Shown here piece after piece: positions 1 through 8,644 of a DNA stretch of 64,000 nt. The notes under the pieces are model-generated. The model worked only from the letters and a program-made list of their open reading frames with translations, was not told the origin of the DNA and did no database searches. Source of the stretch: an uncultured Aquimarina sp. (GTDB lineage: Bacteria; Bacteroidota; Bacteroidia; Flavobacteriales; Flavobacteriaceae); contig CANMDW010000001.1 of NCBI GenBank assembly GCA_947496705.1, positions 992,001 through 1,056,000 of the forward strand, in the 5' to 3' direction. Both the position numbers and the translations under genes were made by a program. Every line of letters begins with the position of its first letter. The first letter of the stretch is position 1.

Positions 1-578
1 TTGTTTTCGGCAATGACCCTGTTAAAAGTAGCGATCGCATTTTCAATTTGCCCATCCTTCAAATACGATTGCCCTAAATAAAAGTCAATATATTCGGCAT
101 GCGCTTTTTCTTTGAGCTCCGTAAACAATTGTATAGCCTTTTCATCCTCATCGGCTTCATAGGCCTCAAATGCCAATAGCTCCGGAGTTATAGGTTGGTC
201 AGCACTTCTTACAATAGGATATACTGTATTAGGGTATTTTTCATAATACGAAGCATATAGTTGATCGGGGCTATGCTCCCAGGTACTATACAAATACACA
301 CTCAGTGAGACAATAACCGCAACAGAGGCTGCAATAGCCCACGGTTTCCACGAAATGGTACCACCTTTTGTAAGAGATTGCGGCTCCTGGTCAATGGCAG
401 TTAACTTTTTTTTTAACACTGCTCTTTTTTTGGCTTTGATGACCCGTTGCACACTTTTTTCAAATTCAAATTGTGCTTTGAATTCGGGGTCCTTTTCAAG
501 GAGCGTATCAAACATGGTGTGTTCCTCAGCAGTGAGTTCCTCCAAAAAGTATTTATATAGCAATTCTTCCTTCTTCAT
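1..578 (-). CDS. anti-sigma-like membrane protein with TPR (partial)
   Basis: The 3' end lies beyond the left edge. The first ~78 residues are charged and probably cytosolic. One hydrophobic segment (about residues 79-97, WAIAASVAVIVSLSVYLY) follows, then an extracytoplasmic part with a TPR-like stretch (YIDFYLGQSYLKDGQIENAI) at the cut end. The start codon overlaps the stop of the upstream sigma factor gene in an ATGA arrangement, which implies translational coupling. In Bacteroidota this layout (sigma factor, then single-pass TPR protein) usually marks a membrane partner of the sigma factor. No zinc-finger HxxxC motif is seen, so the anti-sigma role is inferred from context. Confidence 0.7.
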   Translation of the reverse strand, partial: MKKEELLYKYFLEELTAEEHTMFDTLLEKDPEFKAQFEFEKSVQRVIKAKKRAVLKKKLTAIDQEPQSLTKGGTISWKPWAIAASVAVIVSLSVYLYSTWEHSPDQLYASYYEKYPNTVYPIVRSADQPITPELLAFEAYEADEDEKAIQLFTELKEKAHAEYIDFYLGQSYLKDGQIENAIATFNRVIAEN

Positions 579-1150
579 ACTTGTTTTGGGGTGTTGTTGA
601 ATAGTTGCTTAAGTGTTTTTAAACACCTTGACTTTTGGCTTTTCACTACATTTTCAGAATTGTAGTTGCCGGCTGCCTTGATTTCCCGAATACTGTATCT
701 CTTGTAATAGAACATGATGAGAATAGCCTTGCACTTTTCTCCGAGTTCTTCAAAATATCGTTCCAGCAATACTTCGTCGGGAGTCAATTCTTCTATATCC
801 AGCTCAAAAGTTTCGATAAGATCATCCTTTTGATGCGCCAAGTTTAAAACAGATTCATTGTGTACGTTATGTTTGTTCTTTCGTAATCGATCCAGGATCA
901 TATATTTACCAATACTGATCAGATAGGTAGATAAGGTACTGGTGAGTTGCACCAGTTTTCCTTCCATTACATTTTCATAAAAGGTAATATAGGCATCCTG
1001 ATAAATATCCAGCAGGTCTTCTTTCCCAAGACCATACTTTTGGGCAAAGTTTAAAAACAACTGCCGGTTTTGTTGATACACTTCCTTAAATGCTTCTTCA
1101 GAGCCGTTTTTTAAGGATTCAAACAGTATACGTTCTGATTCTTTTACCAT
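575..1150 (-). CDS. ECF-type RNA polymerase sigma factor
   Basis: The 191-residue protein directs RNA polymerase to a subset of promoters. The region-2 part contains the typical stretch DLLDIYQDAYITFYENV followed by LISIGKYMILDRLR. The region-4 part ends with CKAILIMFYYKRYSIREI and a run of basic residues. I chose the ATG at 1150 (MVKESER) over the upstream in-frame ATG at 1180 because family members start just before this sequence. The coupled downstream membrane gene suggests control by an extracytoplasmic signal. An AT-rich stretch with TACCTTTA on the minus strand (1182-1189) could be its -7 box. Confidence 0.88.
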   Translation of the reverse strand: MVKESERILFESLKNGSEEAFKEVYQQNRQLFLNFAQKYGLGKEDLLDIYQDAYITFYENVMEGKLVQLTSTLSTYLISIGKYMILDRLRKNKHNVHNESVLNLAHQKDDLIETFELDIEELTPDEVLLERYFEELGEKCKAILIMFYYKRYSIREIKAAGNYNSENVVKSQKSRCLKTLKQLFNNTPKQV

Positions 1151-1543
1151 GCAATGCCTTAGTGAAGGATAAATTAGCATTTAAAGGTAAAAAAAATCAG
1201 AGATACTTCATTGTTATTTGATTATTTTATAGAACTCATTTGAAGTTCTCGTCTGGAAGCGAAAAAATTGGCTTTTGTGATCTAATGAGACCATTTTTGA
1301 GTAGCATAGCCTTAGCTACGTTACGAAAAAAGGACGATATTAGGGTGCAAAATGTGTTTTTGCAGCCCAGAATGAAAACTTCAAATGAGTTCATAAAAAA
1401 GACGATTCGATATACTACATTGAATTAGTATTCTTACGATAAAAGTGAGAACGTTAAGTTTAGGGTCTTCATCTTATTAGTGTTTATTTCATAGCGTTTT
1501 TTATTTAGATGTTATATAAAATGCGATTGCTTATACTATTCTC
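1151..1543. other. intergenic region with a palindromic repeat element
   Basis: This gap separates the sigma factor from the end of the secreted-protein operon. It holds no credible gene. Its centre is the 161-bp inverted-repeat element listed separately at 1232-1392. The rest (about 1393-1543) is AT-rich and I see no clear terminator hairpin in it. Confidence 0.7.
1232..1392. repeat. 161-bp palindromic element (copy 1)
   Basis: A perfect 16-bp inverted repeat bounds the element: GAACTCATTTGAAGTT at 1232-1247 and its complement at 1377-1392. The pairing extends outward with one mismatch into flanking TTTTAT/ATAAAA. Inside is a second small stem (GTAGC...GCTAC near 1300-1320). The right-hand 31 bases (GCAGCCCAGA...GAGTTC) closely resemble 47358-47389, so this is one copy of a dispersed family. 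It lacks coding capacity and looks like a non-autonomous or REP-type element. Confidence 0.7.
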
Positions 1544-2851
1544 TTAATAGTTTCGGTATCCATTAAAACTTTGAACAAAATTATTGATGGTAGTTGGATC
1601 GGTGGTATTTCCATGCTCTAGGAGAACGGCTCGGGCCCAGGACTGGCAATTGTTTATTACTGCACGGTCCTGACCTCGTAAAGCAGGTGAAGAATCATTG
1701 GCAGTTAGGTTATTCCAGTCTCGTTGAGCCCTATCACGTATGGGCCTGGCAAAATCGCGTGAAACTTCTGCCGGTATCATGGTGCGGTCTCCTCTGGATA
1801 ATCGTATAAGGTTATTGCAATAGACACTGATGGCAGATGCCAGTGAGACATCATGGCTGTCTGGTCTTCCAAAAATTGTTGGTACCTCGGCAATCGTTTC
1901 ATCGGTAAACGTATTAAAACTTCCTCGAAGCCTGTTTAGTTCCCGTTCTTGTACGGGGCTACTGTCTCCAACCACAGGTTCATCCTCAAAAGTATGTACA
2001 TCGGGAGTAGAAAAACGAATCAGGGCTACATATCCGCGGCCGTCTCTGGCGATATGGCCTGATAGACAGACACGTTGTCCTGCTCTTGTGCCTGCATTGA
2101 GGTATCCTCGATGTATATGTCTTAAGTCGGGTCTTCTATCAATAACCTGCCCGGCATGCAGGTTATTACTTCTATAAATCATTCCTCTGCGAAGTTCGGG
2201 TGAATTGCTTACAACAGCTTCTCTGAATTCTTCGTAATCATTTGCAAAGGGGGTGCATACTTCAAAATCCTCTCTTGAAACATCATCCTCATCTACAGTA
2301 TCCCACCATCCGGTATTGCCACTGGCTCCACTCAATACCCTTAGAAACCGGGTTTTTATCGCCTCAATTCCCAGTTGATTCATTTGATAGGCCCCGAGAT
2401 GAACAATACGCTGATAATCATCATCATCTTCTTCGGTACCGCAAATAAAGAAATGCCGATTTCGGATACAGTTGGCCCAGGTGGCTGAAACATTTTCGTT
2501 AAGAGCGGCAGTATCATCATACAGGATCAATGCAGCCGGCCTTCTAAAACCTCTTACAATAGCAGTTACTCTTCCCTGAAACGCCGTATGGGTTTCCCCT
2601 CCATAGAAAATTGCTCGTACCAGTTGCTGTGCCGCCTCCATATTGGGGTTGCTGCCAAAGATGGGAGCAGTATTGCTGACCGCTACCGAATGCATATTGG
2701 TAGCCGTATTTGGATTACTTACATAATATACTCTTAATCGTTCTCTTATCACAGAATTACTTCCGTTTTCCTGTGCCCATAGTCCTTGGTATATTCCTAT
2801 AAAGCATAAGAATATTAGAAACCATTCTACTATAATTTTTACTTTTTTCAT
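1544..2851 (-). CDS. secreted protein of unknown function, last gene of the operon
   Basis: The 435-residue protein has a clear N-terminal signal peptide (hydrophobic core to about residue 26, ending LWAQ). I recognise no domain. The mature protein is rich in Arg, Asn and Asp, has few cysteines, and contains repeated Asp/Glu clusters (EEDDDD, DEDD). Near the C-terminus is NNCQSWARAVLLEHGN. It lacks the Y-Y-Y-L-P signature of its neighbours and so is probably not one of the paralogs. It lies 27 bp after the preceding gene of the eight-gene minus-strand unit, and co-expression with the paralog array is likely. Confidence 0.8.
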   Translation of the reverse strand: MKKVKIIVEWFLIFLCFIGIYQGLWAQENGSNSVIRERLRVYYVSNPNTATNMHSVAVSNTAPIFGSNPNMEAAQQLVRAIFYGGETHTAFQGRVTAIVRGFRRPAALILYDDTAALNENVSATWANCIRNRHFFICGTEEDDDDYQRIVHLGAYQMNQLGIEAIKTRFLRVLSGASGNTGWWDTVDEDDVSREDFEVCTPFANDYEEFREAVVSNSPELRRGMIYRSNNLHAGQVIDRRPDLRHIHRGYLNAGTRAGQRVCLSGHIARDGRGYVALIRFSTPDVHTFEDEPVVGDSSPVQERELNRLRGSFNTFTDETIAEVPTIFGRPDSHDVSLASAISVYCNNLIRLSRGDRTMIPAEVSRDFARPIRDRAQRDWNNLTANDSSPALRGQDRAVINNCQSWARAVLLEHGNTTDPTTINNFVQSFNGYRNY

Positions 2852-2878
2852 GATTTTATACTTATACGTTTTCTCATC

Positions 2879-4852
2879 TTAAAATTGTCCTACATCACTT
2901 AAGAAAATAGTCTCGTCAGAAGCCGAAGTACGTGCCTGAACAATGGGGTCTCTCCCTTTCAGATACCACTTTACTTCATACTCATATTGTAACTGGTCAC
3001 CGGCTTGTATGATACCTACCCGTTTAGAAAGTTCATCTTTATTGAGGTCGATGCGTATGCGTGCTACTTTTTCTTTTTCTCCCTGGGGGTAAAACAATTT
3101 GACCTCGGCAAAGCGCACCTGGTAATCTTCTTTCAGGTTGTCGTCTATTTCTACATAGATATCTTTTTTCTTAAAAGGAGGGGTAAGCGCAATAGAACCA
3201 GCTTCTCTCTTGGTCCATGGAGTAATGACCTCATGGCCTCCAAAGAAGCTCCAGGTGGTTTTGTAATCATATTCTAACCACTTACTCCTGTTATTATCAC
3301 CTTTCCAGCCATAGGGATCAAACTTGAACAGGTTTCCCTTATTAAAGTTATTGCGATCGATTCGTATTTCCCGCTGTGTGATTTTTCCGCTTTGATGCTT
3401 CTTCTTTAAAAGTACGCTTACAAAATTGACAAACTGTCCAAAATCTTCGGTATTAAACCCATCTACAAAAGCAACAATCTCTCGCTGTTTATACAACGGA
3501 TCATCCAGATTTACCATTCGGAAACAATCTTTGCAACGAATTCTGCCAATACCTTCATCAAAATTGATGACCTGATTACGAGGTAAAGATTTCTCCATAT
3601 TCAGATTAAAAGTACCGGTTTTCTTTACTTGTTTAAACCTGAAGGCTGCTGCAATAGCAATGGTGGGTGCTTGCGGTGTATTAGTGTCTTGTGCCTGATG
3701 AGGAGGTACTGTCGAGGGTTCATCTTCAGGACTTGCTCTTCGTACAGCAGTTCCGGCACGAGGCTGAATATTTTCATCATCAGAGCTGGCGGTGTCTTCT
3801 GCGTCACTATCTTCTGCCTCTGAAGCTTCGGTAGTTGAGGAGGTGGTTCTTGTGTTTGGTGGAGCAGGAGTAGTAGTGCGTACAGCTCTCGCTCTGTCAC
3901 GCTCACGGTTATAAACCTGGCGTTGCTGGCTCAGTAATGCGGTAGCACGATCCAGCATACTGGGCTGGCTACCGCTTCCTGAAGTAAGCTCAGATAAGGA
4001 TGGGGTGGTCGAATTTTCCTGAGATTCAAACATTTCTGTACGTATGATTTCCATCACTACATTGCGTATTTCATCAAAATCTTCATCTTCACCTATTTCT
4101 GTGATCGTAATGGTGTTGTTTTCCATCATTTCCTCCATGGCGGCATCAATTTCGGCAGATAATACAGGAGTAGCAATACCCGCCTGAAAATTTTTATGCT
4201 CGTATATTTTTTCCCAGGTAAAATTTACCATGGCTTTGATAGGAGAATTATAGCCTTCTATTTCCATATTGAATTTGAAGACAATGTTTGGAGTATTGGT
4301 TTGAAAGGACTCCCAAAGGATCTTGGATCCTTTTTTTGTGAGTTGGATAGAAACTGAAGCTTTCTGTCCGTCTAATACAGGGGCAGGGCCTAGTCCTAAT
4401 ACCTGTTGCGAAAATTCTTCGTTCTCTGCATTAAAAGCCGATACCAGCGCTACGGTTCCGCTTCTGTACATCACAGGGCCTTTTATTTTTCCTCTGGGAT
4501 TGATCCTTCTTAGTTCCTGTTCTGCTTCTTGCCTTTGTTCATCAGATACCTTTAGTTCTACCAGCGCGGTAACGATACCTCCTCCAGCCCCTTCAGTATC
4601 TTTATAATCGTCTTCGGTGGTAGTACTTTCATTTTCTACCCAACGCAAGAATGAAAATTGAGGTTTTCCGGTATCATCGGTTGCCAGGCGTACCTGATCA
4701 GAAAGATAATAGTATTCATTTTCATTATAAATGCCGGGGAAGAGTGTCAGATCTCCCGCTTTTACGAGCTTGTCCAATACTATTGCTTGTGCACTGATGG
4801 TATTCACCAGGCATGCTAATAGTAGTATACTGATATATATGATTTTTTTCAT
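2879..4852 (-). CDS. secreted paralog A (YYYL family) with disordered linker
   Basis: The 657-residue exported protein has a signal peptide ending ISAQ. It shares ordered blocks with the neighbouring paralogs: EYYYLSDQVRL near residue 47; GKPQFSFLRWV; KIKGPV; APVLDGQKASVSIQL; ILWESF; VNFVSVLLKKKHQSG; LEYDYKTTWSFFGG; and a C-terminal block ending ETIFLSD. Residues of about 277-398 form a low-complexity linker rich in Ser, Thr, Glu, Asp and Pro, which splits the protein into two folded halves and is not found in the other paralogs. Two cysteines (CKDC) follow the linker. The function is unknown; the family is not one I can name. Confidence 0.85.
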   Translation of the reverse strand: MKKIIYISILLLACLVNTISAQAIVLDKLVKAGDLTLFPGIYNENEYYYLSDQVRLATDDTGKPQFSFLRWVENESTTTEDDYKDTEGAGGGIVTALVELKVSDEQRQEAEQELRRINPRGKIKGPVMYRSGTVALVSAFNAENEEFSQQVLGLGPAPVLDGQKASVSIQLTKKGSKILWESFQTNTPNIVFKFNMEIEGYNSPIKAMVNFTWEKIYEHKNFQAGIATPVLSAEIDAAMEEMMENNTITITEIGEDEDFDEIRNVVMEIIRTEMFESQENSTTPSLSELTSGSGSQPSMLDRATALLSQQRQVYNRERDRARAVRTTTPAPPNTRTTSSTTEASEAEDSDAEDTASSDDENIQPRAGTAVRRASPEDEPSTVPPHQAQDTNTPQAPTIAIAAAFRFKQVKKTGTFNLNMEKSLPRNQVINFDEGIGRIRCKDCFRMVNLDDPLYKQREIVAFVDGFNTEDFGQFVNFVSVLLKKKHQSGKITQREIRIDRNNFNKGNLFKFDPYGWKGDNNRSKWLEYDYKTTWSFFGGHEVITPWTKREAGSIALTPPFKKKDIYVEIDDNLKEDYQVRFAEVKLFYPQGEKEKVARIRIDLNKDELSKRVGIIQAGDQLQYEYEVKWYLKGRDPIVQARTSASDETIFLSDVGQF

Positions 4853-4872
4853 GATATTATTCTTATTTAATG

Positions 4873-6789
4873 TTACTTATTAAATAGTTCTTCAAACTTA
4901 TCCAGTACTTTCTCACCTGCTGTTTTAGCCAGTTCTTTTCCGGTTTCTTTGGCAATCCTAAAGATCTCGGATTCTGTATCCTGTAATTCCTCAGGAATAT
5001 TGGCATAGATATAGTTGTCATTAATCATGGGTTCCCAGGGAAGTACAAGTTTTTTCTCCTTTCTGTGGTTAACGATCAGTCGGTATACATACCCATTGGT
5101 ATCTTTATCCAGAAAGATCTTTTTTTCCGTAAGTGGTTCTCCTTTTAGCGGAGAGATGTGAATATTGGATTCTACTTCTTCACCAAATCGTTTATATCTA
5201 ATCTGGGCTGTAATCCTGGCAATATCATTACTCTTAAGCTGGTCCAGATCTGCTTCCAGTTCGATGGTTCGGGTAGTTACCGGTGGTTCCAGCGTGACCC
5301 CCTCCCAGGCGCCTTTTTTCCAATTAGGGTTTTTAGGATATATATTGCCTCCTCTCAAGCTCCATTGTGCCTGGTATTCATAAGTAGAAGGATCGGTATC
5401 CTCACCTCTGGCATAGGTTTTTACTCCCGTGATTCCGTTTTTTGTGATAAAGGATTTATCGATGGTCAGGTGGTCTTCATAGTCATAACCAGAGCTACGT
5501 TTTTTACGTACATTGACTGTTACATAGTTTACTGCTTCATCAAACATTTCTTTGGCCTCGAGATCCAAAACAAATCGTATATCCCGATGCTGGAAGAACG
5601 GATCATTAAGGTTAACGCTATATACACATTTTGGGTTATCCCGCACCTGATTGTACCAGCTGGCGAGGTTACCAACGATCTGATACGGTTGTTTTACCGG
5701 GAGACGTACTTCTCTTAAGTCTACTATCTGTGTTTTTCTATTGAATGACTTTTTATGAAGTGAGGCTCTGAAGGTATATCCTTCGCCGCTTTTAATATTA
5801 GGTACAGAAAGGGTATCGGCCAATGTGGGAGAGTTACTCTCTTCTGTTTTGCCAGTAACGGCTTTTTCTGTAAAAGCATTTAAGAAGTACTGGAAGAAAG
5901 CTTCTCTGATTACCGTTACCCGTTCATCATCTAACTTTTCTTCCCATTCAAAACGGATGACCTCCCGTTCTCTTAAGTAGTCATAATGACTTCTGATTTC
6001 TGCATAAGAGCGATAGGTTCGATTACATAAAAAACCACATCCTTTATCTCTTTTTGCATATCCTGCTACTATTCCGTCATAGTCCCGCTCAAACTTCTGC
6101 CAGTCGAATACGATTCTACCCTTTACGGCAGGGGTTTGTAAAGTAAAATAATAATCCAGTATCACAGAAAGATCGGTAATTGATTTTGCTTTTTCGAATG
6201 TAGAAGCTAATAACTGAGCTCCATATTTATCCAGCTGAGAAGCAGCGGCCACTTTTCCATTCTCTATCAAAGGAGCCTTTCCCGAAGTAACTACTTTAGA
6301 AGTTCTTTTATCATCGGATAATGTGGCCGACAGGATACGAAAAGATTCTGTTTTTTCATCCAGTTTCATCGGTACTGACCCCATTACTTTTGCCCCTTTT
6401 ACCTTTGCCGCTAATTTTTCTTCTACTTCATTTTTTTGATCAGGTGTTAATCCCCATTCCATTAAAAAATGAATAATACCTCCACTGATACCCCCCTGTG
6501 CTGCCCGGTCTTCTGTGGTGAATTTCGCAAATAAAAATTCAGGTGTTCCATCGGGCCTGGAACCAATTTTTAAACCGGTAGGCAGATAATAATAGTTAGA
6601 TGTTTTTTGTCCGATAATTCTGGAACTTTGTCCATAAAGTATCACAGAAGTACCATCATCCAGTTTGATATCTACTCTGTTTTCTGCATCCAATGCCTGT
6701 GCCAAAATAATGGTTGGCAGCAACAGTAAAACTATTGTGATGACACCTCGCAAGGTTGTACGTATAATTCTGTTTCTTAAATTCTTCAT
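4873..6789 (-). CDS. secreted paralog B (YYYLP family)
   Basis: The 638-residue protein has a signal peptide ending IILAQ. Shared family blocks are NYYYLPTGLKIGSRPDG; SGGIIHFLMEW; SGKAPLIENGKVAAASQL; FDEAVNYVTVNVRKKRSSG; YEYQAQWSLRGG; and a C-terminal NDNYIYANIP. It has a short C-terminal helical extension (DTESEIFRIAKETGKELAKTAGEK region) that the others lack. It follows paralog C after a 97-bp gap that is almost entirely filled by an inverted-repeat element. No enzyme motif is visible; the even spread of alternating hydrophobic residues suggests a beta-rich fold. Confidence 0.85.
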   Translation of the reverse strand: MKNLRNRIIRTTLRGVITIVLLLLPTIILAQALDAENRVDIKLDDGTSVILYGQSSRIIGQKTSNYYYLPTGLKIGSRPDGTPEFLFAKFTTEDRAAQGGISGGIIHFLMEWGLTPDQKNEVEEKLAAKVKGAKVMGSVPMKLDEKTESFRILSATLSDDKRTSKVVTSGKAPLIENGKVAAASQLDKYGAQLLASTFEKAKSITDLSVILDYYFTLQTPAVKGRIVFDWQKFERDYDGIVAGYAKRDKGCGFLCNRTYRSYAEIRSHYDYLREREVIRFEWEEKLDDERVTVIREAFFQYFLNAFTEKAVTGKTEESNSPTLADTLSVPNIKSGEGYTFRASLHKKSFNRKTQIVDLREVRLPVKQPYQIVGNLASWYNQVRDNPKCVYSVNLNDPFFQHRDIRFVLDLEAKEMFDEAVNYVTVNVRKKRSSGYDYEDHLTIDKSFITKNGITGVKTYARGEDTDPSTYEYQAQWSLRGGNIYPKNPNWKKGAWEGVTLEPPVTTRTIELEADLDQLKSNDIARITAQIRYKRFGEEVESNIHISPLKGEPLTEKKIFLDKDTNGYVYRLIVNHRKEKKLVLPWEPMINDNYIYANIPEELQDTESEIFRIAKETGKELAKTAGEKVLDKFEELFNK

Positions 6790-6818
6790 GTTTTTTGTTT
6801 TAAATTTCTGTGAATTAA

Positions 6819-6887
6819 GAGGATGTTTAAAAACCCTACTTCCTGTAAACTATTCATTTTCAGTTCATATTCTTTTTAAACATGCTC
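6819..6887. repeat. 69-bp inverted-repeat element
   Basis: GAGGATGTTTAAAAA at 6819-6833 is the inverted partner of TTTTTAAACATGCTC at 6873-6887, matching at 14 of 15 positions around a ~39-bp spacer. The right end begins on the last base of the stop codon of paralog C, so the element sits flush with the gene end inside the operon. It may act as a transcript-stabilising or attenuating hairpin, or be a REP-like mobile element. Confidence 0.65.
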
Positions 6888-8632
6888 TAATCGTTTGGGA
6901 GATCATCAATGAAGATGATTCCTGAATTGTCTGTGCCTTTTTTGGTAAATCGTTTTCCGTTTTTACCTATCCAGGTCATTCGATATATATAATCCTGATT
7001 ATTTAGGGGTAAAGTCACCTCAAAAACTGCCTGTGAGAGATCGTCTCCCTGCTTTACAATTTTCTGTGGGCGCATCGTTTTTCCAAAAAAAGCATATTCT
7101 AATTGCACGGCGACTGCTCGATACCCTTTACTTTCAATGGCACTGAGATCTCCGGCCAACTGAATACTGGTTCTCTCAAATGGGGTGAATAGATTGATCA
7201 TAGAGGCAGAAGCCGACTTCCATTCAGTTTCATAATCTGCTCCTCCCTGAAACTGCCAGATGGTTTTATATTCATAATCTAACCATAGAAAGCGATCCTG
7301 ATCTCCTTTAGAACCGTAGGTAATCGAAAAAGGTTGTGCATCATTCTGATTAAATTGAGATTTATTTACAATCAGTGATCGTATCGTTTCTTCTCCATTT
7401 TGGTGTTTTTTCCGAACCAGTACGGTAACATTATTTACCAGTTTATCAAATTCTTTGTATAAGGATCCATCGATACCAACTCGTACTTCTCTGAGTTGAA
7501 AATCTTCATCTTCTATCGAGGTGGTTTTAAAAAGGCTGTTGTCGTTTCTGTATTTTTTATACAGGTTGCCGATATTAAAAGTGATAAAGTGATGTCGCTC
7601 TACCGGCAATCGGGAATTAAATGAAACGGTACTTTTTCCGGATTTCTTTACTTCTTTATATTTATAGGAAGCCTGAAAACCAAAGCCGGATGTGCTATAA
7701 CCAGGTTGATTGCCGTTATTGGAAATATTCATCAAACCGGATAACATCTCTGTAATAGCATCCTGATTTTCTGGAGTGGTTTCCTGTACCGGATCAAAAA
7801 GCATGTCGAGTAATTTTTCCATTACCGTATTCATTAATTGGTCCATTTGATTATCTTCTCCATTAGTGGTAAGTTTGATGGCCTGATTTTTCATTAATCC
7901 TTCGATTTCTAAACCTGCTTGTGCTCCGATAAACATATACCCTCCGCCGACGCTGGCTTCGTGTCGTTTGTTTACCTCAGACCAATCGATTTCCAATAGT
8001 GCATCATAGGCATTACTAAGTCCCGAAAAAGTAAGATCAAATACCAGGGATATATCTGGAGTAGCCATCTTAAAACTCTCCAGCAGTAGTTTGGAATCTT
8101 TTGGATCCAACTCAAACGAAAGGGCGATTTTATTGCCTTCCAGCACGGGAGCTTTCCCCTTGATCATAACTTTACGTTTTTGCCCTCCTTTATCGGGATC
8201 GATAATAGAGGAAACAAGAGCATAGCTTCCTTCTTTAAAAATAATAGGCCCTTTGAGCTTTGCTTTGTTATCTCCCGTGACATAGGATAACTCATCTCTA
8301 ACAATTTCTAACTGTTCTTCAGGAGTTTCATATAACACCAGGAAGTGTAATACACCTCCACCTTTGGCTTGCAGTATGCTGTTGCTCGTTTCGTTTTTTT
8401 CTGCTTCTGTACTCACATATCTCATAAAAGAAAACTGTGGTTTGTTCTCTCGAACACCTAAATGTGATTTTGATGGTAAATAATAATAGGAAGAAGGGTC
8501 TTCTTTTGAAGGAAAACACCAGACTCCTTCAACTCTCACACCCTTATCTATCAGTAGTTGGGCATATATTCCTTTGAAGATGACAGGTAGTATAAGAATA
8601 CAGATGATGATATGAATTATTGTTTTTTTCAT
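6887..8632 (-). CDS. secreted paralog C (YYYLP family)
   Basis: The 581-residue exported protein has a signal peptide ending IYAQ. It is closest to paralog A: SSYYYLPSKSHLGV; KPQFSFMRYV; AKLKGPIIF; GKAPVLEGNKIALSFEL; VNNVTVLVRKKHQNGEET; WLDYEYKTIWQFQGG; and a C-terminal block GIIFIDDLP. It lacks the long linker of A. A pair of acidic or amide-rich segments around residues 255-310 (MDQLMNTVMEKLLDMLFD) looks helical and corresponds to a helical insert in A and D. It starts 12 bp after paralog D. Function unknown. Confidence 0.85.
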   Translation of the reverse strand: MKKTIIHIIICILILPVIFKGIYAQLLIDKGVRVEGVWCFPSKEDPSSYYYLPSKSHLGVRENKPQFSFMRYVSTEAEKNETSNSILQAKGGGVLHFLVLYETPEEQLEIVRDELSYVTGDNKAKLKGPIIFKEGSYALVSSIIDPDKGGQKRKVMIKGKAPVLEGNKIALSFELDPKDSKLLLESFKMATPDISLVFDLTFSGLSNAYDALLEIDWSEVNKRHEASVGGGYMFIGAQAGLEIEGLMKNQAIKLTTNGEDNQMDQLMNTVMEKLLDMLFDPVQETTPENQDAITEMLSGLMNISNNGNQPGYSTSGFGFQASYKYKEVKKSGKSTVSFNSRLPVERHHFITFNIGNLYKKYRNDNSLFKTTSIEDEDFQLREVRVGIDGSLYKEFDKLVNNVTVLVRKKHQNGEETIRSLIVNKSQFNQNDAQPFSITYGSKGDQDRFLWLDYEYKTIWQFQGGADYETEWKSASASMINLFTPFERTSIQLAGDLSAIESKGYRAVAVQLEYAFFGKTMRPQKIVKQGDDLSQAVFEVTLPLNNQDYIYRMTWIGKNGKRFTKKGTDNSGIIFIDDLPND

Positions 8633-8644
8633 GATTTCCTAGCA

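Noticed and set aside
1240..1428. A 62-codon ORF in the sigma factor/operon gap
   Set aside because: It coincides with the palindromic element and has no family resemblance; the sequence is explained by the repeat.
5158..5718. Plus-strand ORF of 186 codons within paralog B
   Set aside because: It lies fully antisense to a well-supported gene, encodes an aromatic-rich unnatural sequence, and has no start context or homology signal.
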